This document shows positions 1 through 5,409 of a stretch of 5,409 nucleotides of DNA, in pieces. Positions within the stretch are counted from its first letter, which is position 1. The number at the start of each line of letters is the position of its first letter. A program made the position numbers and the translations under genes. The notes beneath the pieces were generated by a model. That model did no database searches. It was not told where the DNA came from and worked only from the letters and a program-made list of their open reading frames with translations. Origin of the DNA: Granulicella sp. UBA5172 (GTDB lineage: Bacteria; Acidobacteriota; Terriglobia; Terriglobales; Acidobacteriaceae); NCBI GenBank assembly GCA_002413385.1, contig DHWW01000235.1, positions 1 through 5,409 of the forward strand. The letters run 5' to 3'.

Positions 1-1819
1 AGCCCGTGCCGAAGTCGTCCAGCGAGAGGTCTACACCAAGCGATTTGAGCTGCTGCATGATGTTGATCGTAGTCTCTGAACCATCCAGGGTAAGAGTCTC
101 GGTAAGTTCAAGGTCGAGCCATATGGGATCCATCTGGCTCTCCCGCAACGCCTCTTCGACAAGCCCGACAAGATTGCTCCGATAAAATTGGTGAGCCGAC
201 ACATTGACCGACATCCGCACCGGCGGGAGACCTTCCTTCTGCCAAGCGACGTTCTGCAGGCATGCTGTCTTCAGAACCCAGGTTCCGACCTCGATGATTA
301 ATCCCGTCTCTTCCAGCAGGGGGATGAACTCAGCCGGAGAGATCATTCCATGCTGGGGATGGTTCCAGCGCAGCAGGGCTTCGACTCCTATGATGGATCC
401 GGAGTCTGTTGAAACCTGTGGTTGGTAATGGAGGACAAACTGTCCCCGTGCACACGCGTTGTGCAAATCGCCTATCAACGCGATATGGCGCCGGGTTGCT
501 ACATCAAGCTCCGGAGTAAAGAAGCAGTGCGTGCTACGTCCTTTGGACTTGGCAGCATACATCGCCACATCGGCAGCGCGGAGCAGGTCTCCGGGGGTAT
601 CTCCGTCAGCCGGATACTGCCCGATACCAATGCTTCCACTTATCTGAATCTCATGATCTTCGATTTGGGATGGATCGAGTATGGAGGTGAGCAGCTTATG
701 CACCACTTCCTCGATGTCCTGCTCACACGAAACCGAGAGAAGTGCGATCGCGAACTCATCTCCGCCCAGGCGCGCCACAATGTCACTTTCCCGCAGACAG
801 GCCTTGATCCTTGCGGACACTGCTTCCAGCAGACGATCGCCGATATGGTGACCGAGAGAATCATTGACGTGCTTGAACTTATCCAGGTCGAGCATGAGAA
901 CCGCGATGCCCTCGTGATTCCGGCGCGCCACTGCAATGGCCTGCGTCAAGAGATCCTGCAGTAAGACACGATTTGGTAATCCCGTGAGTGCATCGTGCAT
1001 CGCCATATGGAGGATGCGTGCTTCGGCCCGCTTCCGGCCGGTAATGTCGCGCAGGTTGCATTGCACGATTCTGGAGCCCTCAACCTGATATATGTTGCCG
1101 ACAAATTCGACGTCGACGAGCGATTTGTCCTGAGCCTCCAACGACCAATGCTCAACTGCGACGTCCTGCGAGGTTCCCAGTGCGGCAAGACCGAGCCGAC
1201 AGGCTGGAATCGCCGTGAAGGGAAGAACGTCACAAAGTTTCCGGTTGAGAAAATGATCGCGGCTGTAGCCTAACATCTGGACCACGGAGGCATTGACGTC
1301 GGTGACCCGTCCACTCTCCGAGTCGAGGAGCAGAATGCCGTCTTTGGCGGTTTCAAACAGTTTACGGTAACGGATCTCAGAAGCCCGTAGTTGAGTGTTC
1401 TGGATTTCGACTTGTTGCTGCGCGGATCGCAGTGCCAGGTGTGTCTTGATCCGCGCCAAGAGTTCCTCGATCTGGAACGGCTTGCTGATATAGTCGACGC
1501 CGCCTGCCGCGAACCCCGCAATCTTATCACTGGTGTCGGCCAAAGCAGTCATGAAGATCACAGGGGTGTCGCGGTTGTTCACGTCCTTTTTCAGGCGGCG
1601 ACAGGTTTCAAAGCCATCAATTCCCGGCATCATCACGTCGAGTAGAATGAGGTCGGGATGGATCAATTGGGCCCGCTCGATGCCCTCCTCGCCATCCTGT
1701 GCAACCATGACCTGAAACTGGTTAGCTTCCAGATAGTCCACTGCGACAGCCAGATTAGCGGGGACATCGTCCACTATTAGAATTGTGCGGGCATCCATAC
1801 CAATCAAAGATTTACTCAT
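1..1819 (-). CDS. Response regulator with REC-PAS-GGDEF-EAL domains (cyclic-di-GMP turnover), 3' end outside window
   Basis: Cytoplasmic signalling protein predicted to make and/or degrade cyclic-di-GMP under control of an N-terminal receiver domain. 606 codons are visible and the frame is still open at the window edge. Domains: REC about 11-128, with acidic pair D17/D18, phosphoacceptor D61 in LLDVMMPG, T91 and K113; PAS about 147-264, ending in the usual DITGRKRAE linker; GGDEF about 268-435, with intact GGDEF at 352-356 and the inhibitory RxxD site (R343-D346) five residues upstream; EAL from about 450, with EAL at 480-482, NVS (N539), ELTE (E571) and DDFGTG (D601/D602). The later EAL residues, including the catalytic lysine, lie beyond the edge. 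Start: ATG at 1819 is preferred over the in-frame ATG at 1798 because AGGTGA lies six bases before it and it overlaps the kinase stop. No TM segment is seen. The cognate kinase is almost certainly the upstream gene. Whether cyclase or phosphodiesterase activity dominates cannot be read from sequence. Confidence 0.97.
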   Translation of the reverse strand, partial: MSKSLIGMDARTILIVDDVPANLAVAVDYLEANQFQVMVAQDGEEGIERAQLIHPDLILLDVMMPGIDGFETCRRLKKDVNNRDTPVIFMTALADTSDKIAGFAAGGVDYISKPFQIEELLARIKTHLALRSAQQQVEIQNTQLRASEIRYRKLFETAKDGILLLDSESGRVTDVNASVVQMLGYSRDHFLNRKLCDVLPFTAIPACRLGLAALGTSQDVAVEHWSLEAQDKSLVDVEFVGNIYQVEGSRIVQCNLRDITGRKRAEARILHMAMHDALTGLPNRVLLQDLLTQAIAVARRNHEGIAVLMLDLDKFKHVNDSLGHHIGDRLLEAVSARIKACLRESDIVARLGGDEFAIALLSVSCEQDIEEVVHKLLTSILDPSQIEDHEIQISGSIGIGQYPADGDTPGDLLRAADVAMYAAKSKGRSTHCFFTPELDVATRRHIALIGDLHNACARGQFVLHYQPQVSTDSGSIIGVEALLRWNHPQHGMISPAEFIPLLEETGLIIEVGTWVLKTACLQNVAWQKEGLPPVRMSVNVSAHQFYRSNLVGLVEEALRESQMDPIWLDLELTETLTLDGSETTINIMQQLKSLGVDLSLDDFGTG

Positions 1820-3803
1820 GAGTCGTCACCTGTTCCATAGATTCCATCTGCTGTTGTTCCGCACACTTCTCCACCAGTCGGAGCAGCGCTTTTGATTGAT
1901 AACCGATCGCCAACTTGGTAATCCGGTCGGCGAACGGGCGGTAGCGTTCGTTGACGATTGCGAGTTCCTCAACCTTCTCCCGGATGGTGCGCATATTGCC
2001 TGCCTTCGCCAGCGCGCGCAACGCGTTCATCTGCTCCGGCTCCGGTATCCCAGACTGCTCGATAGTCTCGTTCGCAGGAGCAGTTTCCTGGTTCACAACC
2101 TCTCGTATCCAAGTCAAGTGGAGGAGCCGACCTATCTCTTGCAATAGGCTAGGGAAGTCGATCGGCTTGGTCAGAAATGTTTTCGCCCCCGCCGCCATGC
2201 AGTCACTCTGCTCCTCGTTGGTTACCCCAGCCGAGATGGCAATCACCGGGACCTGACACAAGTCCGGAAGCACCCGCATGCGGCGCATCAGCTCCAGCCC
2301 ACCCATCACTGGCATGCGCACGTCCGTCAGCATCAGATCCGGGACCACGCCTTGAGCGTGGTCCAGCGCCTCCAGACCGTTAATCGCCTGGGTGACGTCA
2401 AAGCCCAGGGACATCAGGATTTCGGACATCATCGAGCGGTTCGCCTCGATGTCGTCGACCAGAAGAAGGCGCTTGCGCGGACCGTTGTACCCAACCACCG
2501 TACCGCCCGCTTCGTCCGGAGTGGGTCCGGCGGCGATCTTCACAGTCGGCAGAACGAACGAGAAGCAGCTTCCTTGTCCCCATGTACTCTCTACCTGGAT
2601 CTCAGTCCCCATCAACTGAACTAGCTGGCGGCTAATGCTCAGACCGAGCCCGGTTCCGCCCGCGCGGTGTTGCGCACTACCCACTTGCTCGAAGGGCCGG
2701 AATACCTTTTCCAGCTGCTTGGGAAGGATCCCGGTGCCGGTATCCTTTATTGCAAACGAGAGGCGCGCCTCTGTCGCAGATTGCGATACCAGCTTGACCT
2801 GCATGTCCACGCGCCCATGGTCGGTGAACTTGACCGCATTGGAGAGCAGGTTCAACAGAATTTGACGCAGGCGTTTTTGATCGACCTGCACAAAGGCCGG
2901 AAGATCGGGCGCAAGCGTACAGGCAAAACCGAGCGCCTTGTTCTGCGCCCGGATACCAATGATATCGGCGATGCCGTGCAAAAACACACGCAGATCGACG
3001 GCGCCAGGTTGCAGTTCAAGCTTGCCGGCTTCGATCTTGGCCAGATCCAGAATGTCGACGATCAGCATTAGCAGGTGCTCCCCGCTTTGCTGGATCGTGT
3101 GGCACGCCATGACCTGTGACTGGGTGAGGCTGCGCTCGCGCAGGAGCAGCTGCGCATAGCCCAGGATGGCGTTCAGCGGGGTTCTCAACTCGTGGCTCAT
3201 ACTGGCGAGAAATGTCGATTTGGCGCGATTCGCGCTCTCCGCCGTATCGCGCGCCCCGGCAAGCTCTACGAGTTCGGCAGTTCGCACCACGACTAGCTCT
3301 TCTAGACGGTCTTTGTATTCTTCCAACTCTTGTTCGATTCGCTTGCGTTCAGTAATGTCATGAGATATCCCCATCGTACCGATGATCCGGTCCTTCCGAT
3401 CACACAGCGGTATCTTGGTGGTGAGAACCCAACTCTCGTGGCCATCCGGCCAGGTTTCCATCTCCTCCACTCTTACCATTGACTGGCCTGTACGGAGAAT
3501 TTCCTGTTCGTCCGCAAAAGCTTGTTCGGCATGCTCCGAACTGAACATATCTGTATCGGTCTTGCCCACCGCTTGCTCCGGATCGGCCAATCCTAGATAA
3601 TTAGCCATCGCCCGGCTGATACGCACAAAGCGGCTTTCGCGGTCCTTGAAAAACACATTGTCTGGGATATGTTCAAGGAATGCCTCCAACAGTATTCGCT
3701 CTGTCCGATATCGCCGACTTGTCAGCAATGTGAGGGCAACCAGTGCGACAACAACGAAGGCAGCGAAACCAAAGACTGCGACACTGAGATAAGAGACGCT
3801 CAT
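1812..3803 (-). CDS. Membrane-anchored hybrid sensor histidine kinase (TM-PAS-HisKA-HATPase-REC)
   Basis: Sensor kinase of 663 aa that autophosphorylates on histidine and passes phosphate to aspartate in receiver domains. One hydrophobic segment at residues about 6-28, followed by basic residues (SRRYR), suggests an inner-membrane anchor with almost no periplasmic part, so sensing is probably through the cytoplasmic PAS domain (about 36-152, ending DITERKR). A coiled-coil linker spans about 153-195. HisKA carries H204 in SMSHELRTPLN. HATPase_c has the N box (LLNLLSNAVKFT, N322), G1 (DTGTGI, 354-359) and G2 (GGTGLGL, 382-388). The REC domain at about 445-562 has D450/D451, phosphoacceptor D494 (LTDVRMP), S524 and K546. 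Residues about 585-650 form a helical tail (GNMRTIREK...YRPFADRITKLA) of the kind found after REC in some hybrid kinases; I see no HPt-type histidine motif in it. The start ATG overlaps the stop of an upstream short frame (ATGA) and has no strong Shine-Dalgarno sequence. The stop overlaps the next gene by eight bases, so the two genes form an operon. Confidence 0.97.
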   Translation of the reverse strand: MSVSYLSVAVFGFAAFVVVALVALTLLTSRRYRTERILLEAFLEHIPDNVFFKDRESRFVRISRAMANYLGLADPEQAVGKTDTDMFSSEHAEQAFADEQEILRTGQSMVRVEEMETWPDGHESWVLTTKIPLCDRKDRIIGTMGISHDITERKRIEQELEEYKDRLEELVVVRTAELVELAGARDTAESANRAKSTFLASMSHELRTPLNAILGYAQLLLRERSLTQSQVMACHTIQQSGEHLLMLIVDILDLAKIEAGKLELQPGAVDLRVFLHGIADIIGIRAQNKALGFACTLAPDLPAFVQVDQKRLRQILLNLLSNAVKFTDHGRVDMQVKLVSQSATEARLSFAIKDTGTGILPKQLEKVFRPFEQVGSAQHRAGGTGLGLSISRQLVQLMGTEIQVESTWGQGSCFSFVLPTVKIAAGPTPDEAGGTVVGYNGPRKRLLLVDDIEANRSMMSEILMSLGFDVTQAINGLEALDHAQGVVPDLMLTDVRMPVMGGLELMRRMRVLPDLCQVPVIAISAGVTNEEQSDCMAAGAKTFLTKPIDFPSLLQEIGRLLHLTWIREVVNQETAPANETIEQSGIPEPEQMNALRALAKAGNMRTIREKVEELAIVNERYRPFADRITKLAIGYQSKALLRLVEKCAEQQQMESMEQVTTHE
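1826..1831 (-). promoter_or_regulatory. Ribosome binding site inside the kinase 3' end
   Basis: AGGTGA on the minus strand lies six bases before the ATG at 1819, inside the last codons of the kinase. It decides the start of the response regulator, because the alternative in-frame ATG at 1798 has no purine-rich stretch before it. The shared ATGAGTAA gives start and stop together, which suggests translational coupling of kinase and regulator. Confidence 0.7.
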
Positions 3804-3931
3804 AGGATGGCGGCCTGGACATTGTCGCTGGAGGCCTGGTCCATGGCAGACGCCGACCGCACCCCGACCAGCATCACGAAAAGCGTGAGGATCAAGATAG
3901 GTATCTTCGGGATGAATTTCTGGGATCTTAT
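3800..3931 (-). other. Short signal-peptide-like reading frame coupled to the kinase start (possible gene remnant)
   Basis: A minus-strand frame ending in TGA at 3800-3802 shares ATGA with the kinase start. Read back from the stop, it encodes a basic segment (RSQKFIPK), a hydrophobic core (IPILILTLFVMLVGV), an RSASA c-region with an A-S-A motif before a likely cleavage point, and a further 14 residues (MDQASSDNVQAAIL). This is a textbook Sec signal peptide layout. No ATG or GTG lies before the basic segment. An ATA at 3929-3931 sits five bases after GAGG, where an ATG could once have been; a TTG at 3893-3895 and a GTG at 3875-3877 fall inside the core. The frame stays open to a TAA just before 3961. 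It could be the worn end of a secreted-protein gene upstream of the kinase, a leader peptide, or chance. No homologue is recognised. Confidence 0.3.
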
Positions 3932-3961
3932 AGCGGCCTCGTCGTCATCATCAACAATTAC

Positions 3962-4328
3962 TTAGGAGAGCGCCGTTCGACGCGTCTCCTTTCGCTACCG
4001 GGAACCTGGAGGTTAAGGAAATAAGACATTTACACAAGCGGCCCCTTGAGTGCCCCTTCCGCCATGCAATGGCTGACGCACTACTGGCCGTACAGTGTTT
4101 TTATCGGCGAAAGATAATAGAACTTGAGAAGGAGGACTCCGGCCATCCTCTGGGTGCCAAGGAGATTTGACAGAATCCTCGCGGGCGGGGTCGAACACTC
4201 ACCATCTCCGCCTTAGCCCATCGCGATCAGTACTCGACTGGGTCGCAACGACCACAGGCGCGGCCTGCCTTTTGTCACAGACAACGACACGGCTCAAAGC
4301 CCTTCATTTACTGGCATTCTAGCGAGTC
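3962..4328. other. Intergenic stretch without a supportable gene
   Basis: About 370 bases with no recognisable protein, RNA gene or clear terminator on either strand. A 61-codon minus-strand frame at 4013-4198 has no recognisable motif and no good ribosome site. Small inverted repeats are present: AGGAGA/TCTCCT at 3964-3990, GGTCG-CAA-CGACC at 4241-4253, and CAGGC-GCG-GCCTG at 4255-4267 followed by CCTTTT on the plus strand. The promoter of the kinase operon must lie here or further upstream, but I cannot identify a convincing -35/-10 pair. Confidence 0.5.
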
Positions 4329-4463
4329 TCAACACTCATTCTTTGTGAGACGCTCTGGGCGCTCCAGATCGTAGGATGGCCATCGAATGCGCAGCAGCCT
4401 AGCGCGGAGCGCGGCGTTCACGAGAACACAAGCGTCCAGAACGGCTTGGTAGCCAAAGGTCAC
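4329..4463 (-). pseudogene. N-terminal remnant of a PIN-domain toxin
   Basis: A 44-codon frame with a GTG start overlapping the stop of the preceding frame as GTGA. Residues 4-20 (GYQAVLDACVLVNAALR), followed by LLR, match the opening beta strand and first helix of PIN-domain ribonucleases of toxin-antitoxin modules. They include the first metal-binding aspartate, D10, in the VLDAC motif. After about residue 25 the family resemblance is lost (RWPSYDLERPERL), and the frame stops long before the roughly 130-190 residues of a full PIN protein, so the other catalytic acidic residues are absent. The most likely explanation is a truncated, inactive toxin left by deletion or frameshift. The family match is from memory of PIN motifs, so it is a moderate call; a chance match is less likely given the overlapping arrangement with an antitoxin-like tail. 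Confidence 0.55.
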
Positions 4464-4612
4464 GAATCAGGAAGCAAGACCTCATCGTGCAGCCCGGCCT
4501 CGTCTGCCTCCCTGGCCACGGTGTCGAGGGCCTTTGTCGTCCACTTACAGAAGCACCGCAGGCATTCCCTTACTTTGCTTCCCTCACACAGCCTTTGGCT
4601 CGTGGTCCGGCC
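4460..4612 (-). pseudogene. Possible C-terminal remnant of the antitoxin partner of the PIN fragment
   Basis: A 50-codon open stretch bounded by an in-frame TAA at 4613-4615 and a TGA at 4460-4462. Its last 25 residues (KALDTVAREADEAGLHDE and the following VLLPDS) resemble the acidic, helical tail of the HTH/excisionase-type antitoxins that precede PIN toxins, in which an ALDELAREAQELGLYD-like ending is common. The first half contains a cysteine-rich patch (RECLRCFCKW) that does not look like the expected DNA-binding domain, and I see no start codon with a ribosome site. The GTGA overlap with the PIN-like frame is the best support that the two formed an operon. It could also be a piece of an unrelated protein. 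Confidence 0.35.
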
Positions 4613-4668
4613 TTACAGAGAGCGGATTCGAGGATCAGGCCCAGCTCTGCTCTTTCGTGCGTCCAATC

Positions 4669-4995
4669 TCAAACCCCGCCCCCATCCGTGGCGGGATGGA
4701 CAGCTTGCGCGACCAGACGCACCCCAAGCGCAGCACGCACGCGACTCACGGTATCGAATCGTGGAGCGCTATCCGGGCGCAAGGCTTTGTACAGAGCTTC
4801 GCGAGTGATCCCAGCCGTCTTAGCGATCTCCGTCATCCCGCGAGCGCGGGCAATGTCTCCCAGAGCTGAAGCCAGCAAAGCTGCGTCGTTGGCTTCCAGA
4901 ATGTCGGTCAGATAAGCAGCGACCGAAGTCTCGCTGTCGAGATAGTGTGCTGCGTGGAACTCGGGCAGATTGGCCACCTTGATGCGTTTACTCAT
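4669..4995 (-). CDS. HigA-like antitoxin, addiction-module antidote protein (COG3636 type)
   Basis: DNA-binding antitoxin of 108 aa, expected to bind and neutralise a RelE/HigB-type toxin and to repress its own operon. The N-terminal part (HYLDSETSVAAYLTDILE, 17-34) and the following NDAALLASALGDIARARGM (36-54) carry the family signature. The helix-turn-helix is at about 51-91, with MTEIAKTAGITREALYKAL and RFDTVSRVRAALGVRL. The family is usually about 90-105 residues; here the last 10 or so (HPATDGGGV) are an ordinary variable tail. The start ATG at 4995 is chosen because GGAGG lies seven bases upstream and the conserved protein begins there; the same frame is open to an ATG at 5130, but the extra 45 residues are only the toxin region read in another frame. 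It lies 14 bases after the toxin frame's final stop, giving the usual toxin-first order. The gene looks intact even though its toxin partner does not. Confidence 0.93.
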   Translation of the reverse strand: MSKRIKVANLPEFHAAHYLDSETSVAAYLTDILEANDAALLASALGDIARARGMTEIAKTAGITREALYKALRPDSAPRFDTVSRVRAALGVRLVAQAVHPATDGGGV

Positions 4996-5002
4996 GATGT
5001 TT

Positions 5003-5007
5003 CCTCC
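5003..5007 (-). promoter_or_regulatory. Ribosome binding site of the antitoxin
   Basis: GGAGG on the minus strand, seven bases before ATG 4995. It is the strongest Shine-Dalgarno in the window and fixes the antitoxin start over the longer reading frame beginning at 5130. It lies between the toxin's last stop and the antitoxin start, so the antitoxin can be translated without the toxin being read to its end. Confidence 0.8.
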
Positions 5008-5009
5008 GT

Positions 5010-5303
5010 TCAATCGAGCCTTGCGGCCAGTCCTTTGGCCCGCTAGATGTCGCTCTTCTGTCGGCGCTTCGATCCGCCGACCAGCAGCACGATGAGCTAC
5101 GTCCCGCGCTGCGTGAAATGCAAGCGCCATCCCGCGCCCAGGTGGATGCGCAACTCGGAGACGCCATCACCTACCGGCTGAACGTCTCCCATCAATCCCC
5201 GCTCCAAGCGTTTGATCCGGGCCACGATCACGCCGCGTACTGTCTCGTCCTTCAGACCGTCGATCCAGGCGGTGAACTCGGGCAGCGGTCGGATCGAGAA
5301 CAT
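5010..5303 (-). pseudogene. RelE/HigB-like toxin (COG3657 addiction-module killer) interrupted by two amber codons
   Basis: A 97-codon frame for a small mRNA-interferase-type toxin of the RelE/ParE superfamily. Residues 1-68 follow the family closely: IRPLPEFTAWIDGLKD (4-19), ARIKRLERGLMGDVQPVG (28-45), GVSELRIHLGAGWRLHFTQRG (47-67). Codon 69 is TAG. The same frame then continues with LIVLLVGGSKRRQKSDI (70-86), a second TAG at codon 87, and RAKGLAARLD (88-97) before TGA, so the full family length (about 95-100 residues) is preserved. Only the first 68 residues would be made; the last beta strands and C-terminal helix, which form part of the active fold, would be missing. Single C-to-T changes from CAG would explain both stops. 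The start ATG 5303 has only a weak AGG before it, and an in-frame TAA lies upstream. The antitoxin follows 14 bases later. The toxin is probably dead unless amber codons are read through. Confidence 0.88.
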
Positions 5304-5310
5304 AAGCCTG

Positions 5311-5330
5311 GTGTAATCGAACGATTACAC
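5311..5330. promoter_or_regulatory. Probable antitoxin operator: 9-bp inverted repeat with 2-bp centre
   Basis: GTGTAATCG and CGATTACAC are perfect inverted copies separated by AA. The site ends seven bases before the toxin start codon and lies just downstream of candidate -10 sequences. Position, symmetry and size fit the operator through which HigA-type antitoxins repress their own operon. The assignment is by context and not by a known binding motif. Confidence 0.65.
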
Positions 5331-5341
5331 TAGGCCAAGCT

Positions 5342-5371
5342 ATTATGTGTGATTATCCCCGGCTTCGGTAA
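5342..5371 (-). promoter_or_regulatory. Candidate promoter of the toxin-antitoxin operon
   Basis: On the minus strand, CATAAT (5342-5347, five of six matches to the -10 consensus) lies 18 bases after a poor -35, TTACCG (5366-5371). A second -10-like GATAAT lies at 5352-5357 without a good -35. Transcription from the first would begin near 5335, placing the inverted repeat at 5311-5330 over the first transcribed bases, a good arrangement for repression. The -35 match is weak, so this is tentative. Confidence 0.3.
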
Positions 5372-5409
5372 CGCCTATCTGGCTCTCAGAGCCACCGCCG
5401 TCAGCGGCT

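Noticed and set aside
422..964. 180-codon plus-strand open frame
   Set aside because: It lies antisense to the GGDEF/EAL coding region, has no recognisable domain, and the minus-strand frame here carries all the conserved motifs.
3964..3990. Imperfect hairpin AGGAGA...TCTCCT
   Set aside because: Six-base stem with a 15-base interior and no T-run on either strand; not supportable as a terminator. The AAAGGAGA on the minus strand has no start codon at a suitable distance.
4013..4198. 61-codon minus-strand frame starting MFDPAREDS
   Set aside because: No recognisable motif, no clear ribosome site and no conserved neighbour; likely chance in an intergenic region.
4170..4200. GTTCGA-containing stretch resembling a tRNA T-loop
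   Set aside because: The flanking bases do not pair as a T-stem and there is no acceptor, anticodon or D-arm around it.
4241..4273. Two small hairpins followed by CCTTTT on the plus strand, terminator-like
   Set aside because: Stems are only five base pairs, the T-run is short, and no plus-strand gene precedes them.
4446..4915. Three overlapping plus-strand frames of 111-142 codons
   Set aside because: They run antisense to the antitoxin gene and the PIN/antitoxin remnants; their Ser/Arg/Pro-rich composition is typical of shadow frames.
4996..5130. N-terminal extension of the antitoxin to an ATG at 5130
   Set aside because: The extra 45 codons are the toxin region read in another frame, and the strong ribosome site and conserved family start are at 4995.
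5381..5393. GGCTC-TCA-GAGCC hairpin near the right edge
   Set aside because: Short stem with no T-run and no gene seen beside it in the window; cannot be called a terminator.

Overview
The window fits a proteobacterial chromosome of moderately high GC. I infer this from the hybrid-kinase plus GGDEF/EAL architecture and from the toxin-antitoxin families present; I cannot assign a genus. Every gene I can support lies on the minus strand, so transcription runs from high to low coordinates.

Positions 1-3803 hold a two-gene signalling operon. A membrane-anchored hybrid sensor histidine kinase (TM-PAS-HisKA-HATPase-REC-helical tail, 663 aa) is followed, with an 8-base stop/start overlap, by a response regulator (REC-PAS-GGDEF-EAL). 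The regulator runs off the left edge after 606 codons. All visible catalytic motifs are intact in both. The likely flow is: stimulus, PAS domain, kinase autophosphorylation, phosphotransfer to the kinase's own REC and/or the regulator's REC, then a change in cyclic-di-GMP synthesis or breakdown. Immediately upstream of the kinase, and joined to it by an ATGA overlap, is a short reading frame that looks like a signal peptide but has no ordinary start codon.

Positions 3962-4328 are intergenic with no gene that I can support.

Positions 4329-5330 look like a small graveyard of toxin-antitoxin modules. At 4329-4612 there appear to be remnants of an antitoxin tail and the N-terminus of a PIN-domain toxin, joined by a GTGA overlap. 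At 4669-5303 there is a HigBA-like (COG3657/COG3636) module. Its antitoxin is intact, but its RelE/HigB-type toxin is broken by two in-frame amber (TAG) codons while the rest of the frame is preserved. A 9-bp inverted repeat separated by two bases lies just in front of the toxin start and is the likely autoregulatory operator. The right end (5331-5409) probably holds this module's promoter.

I see no convincing unknown system. The most notable points are the disarmed toxin with a surviving antitoxin, the second decayed TA pair beside it, and the signal-peptide frame coupled to the kinase.
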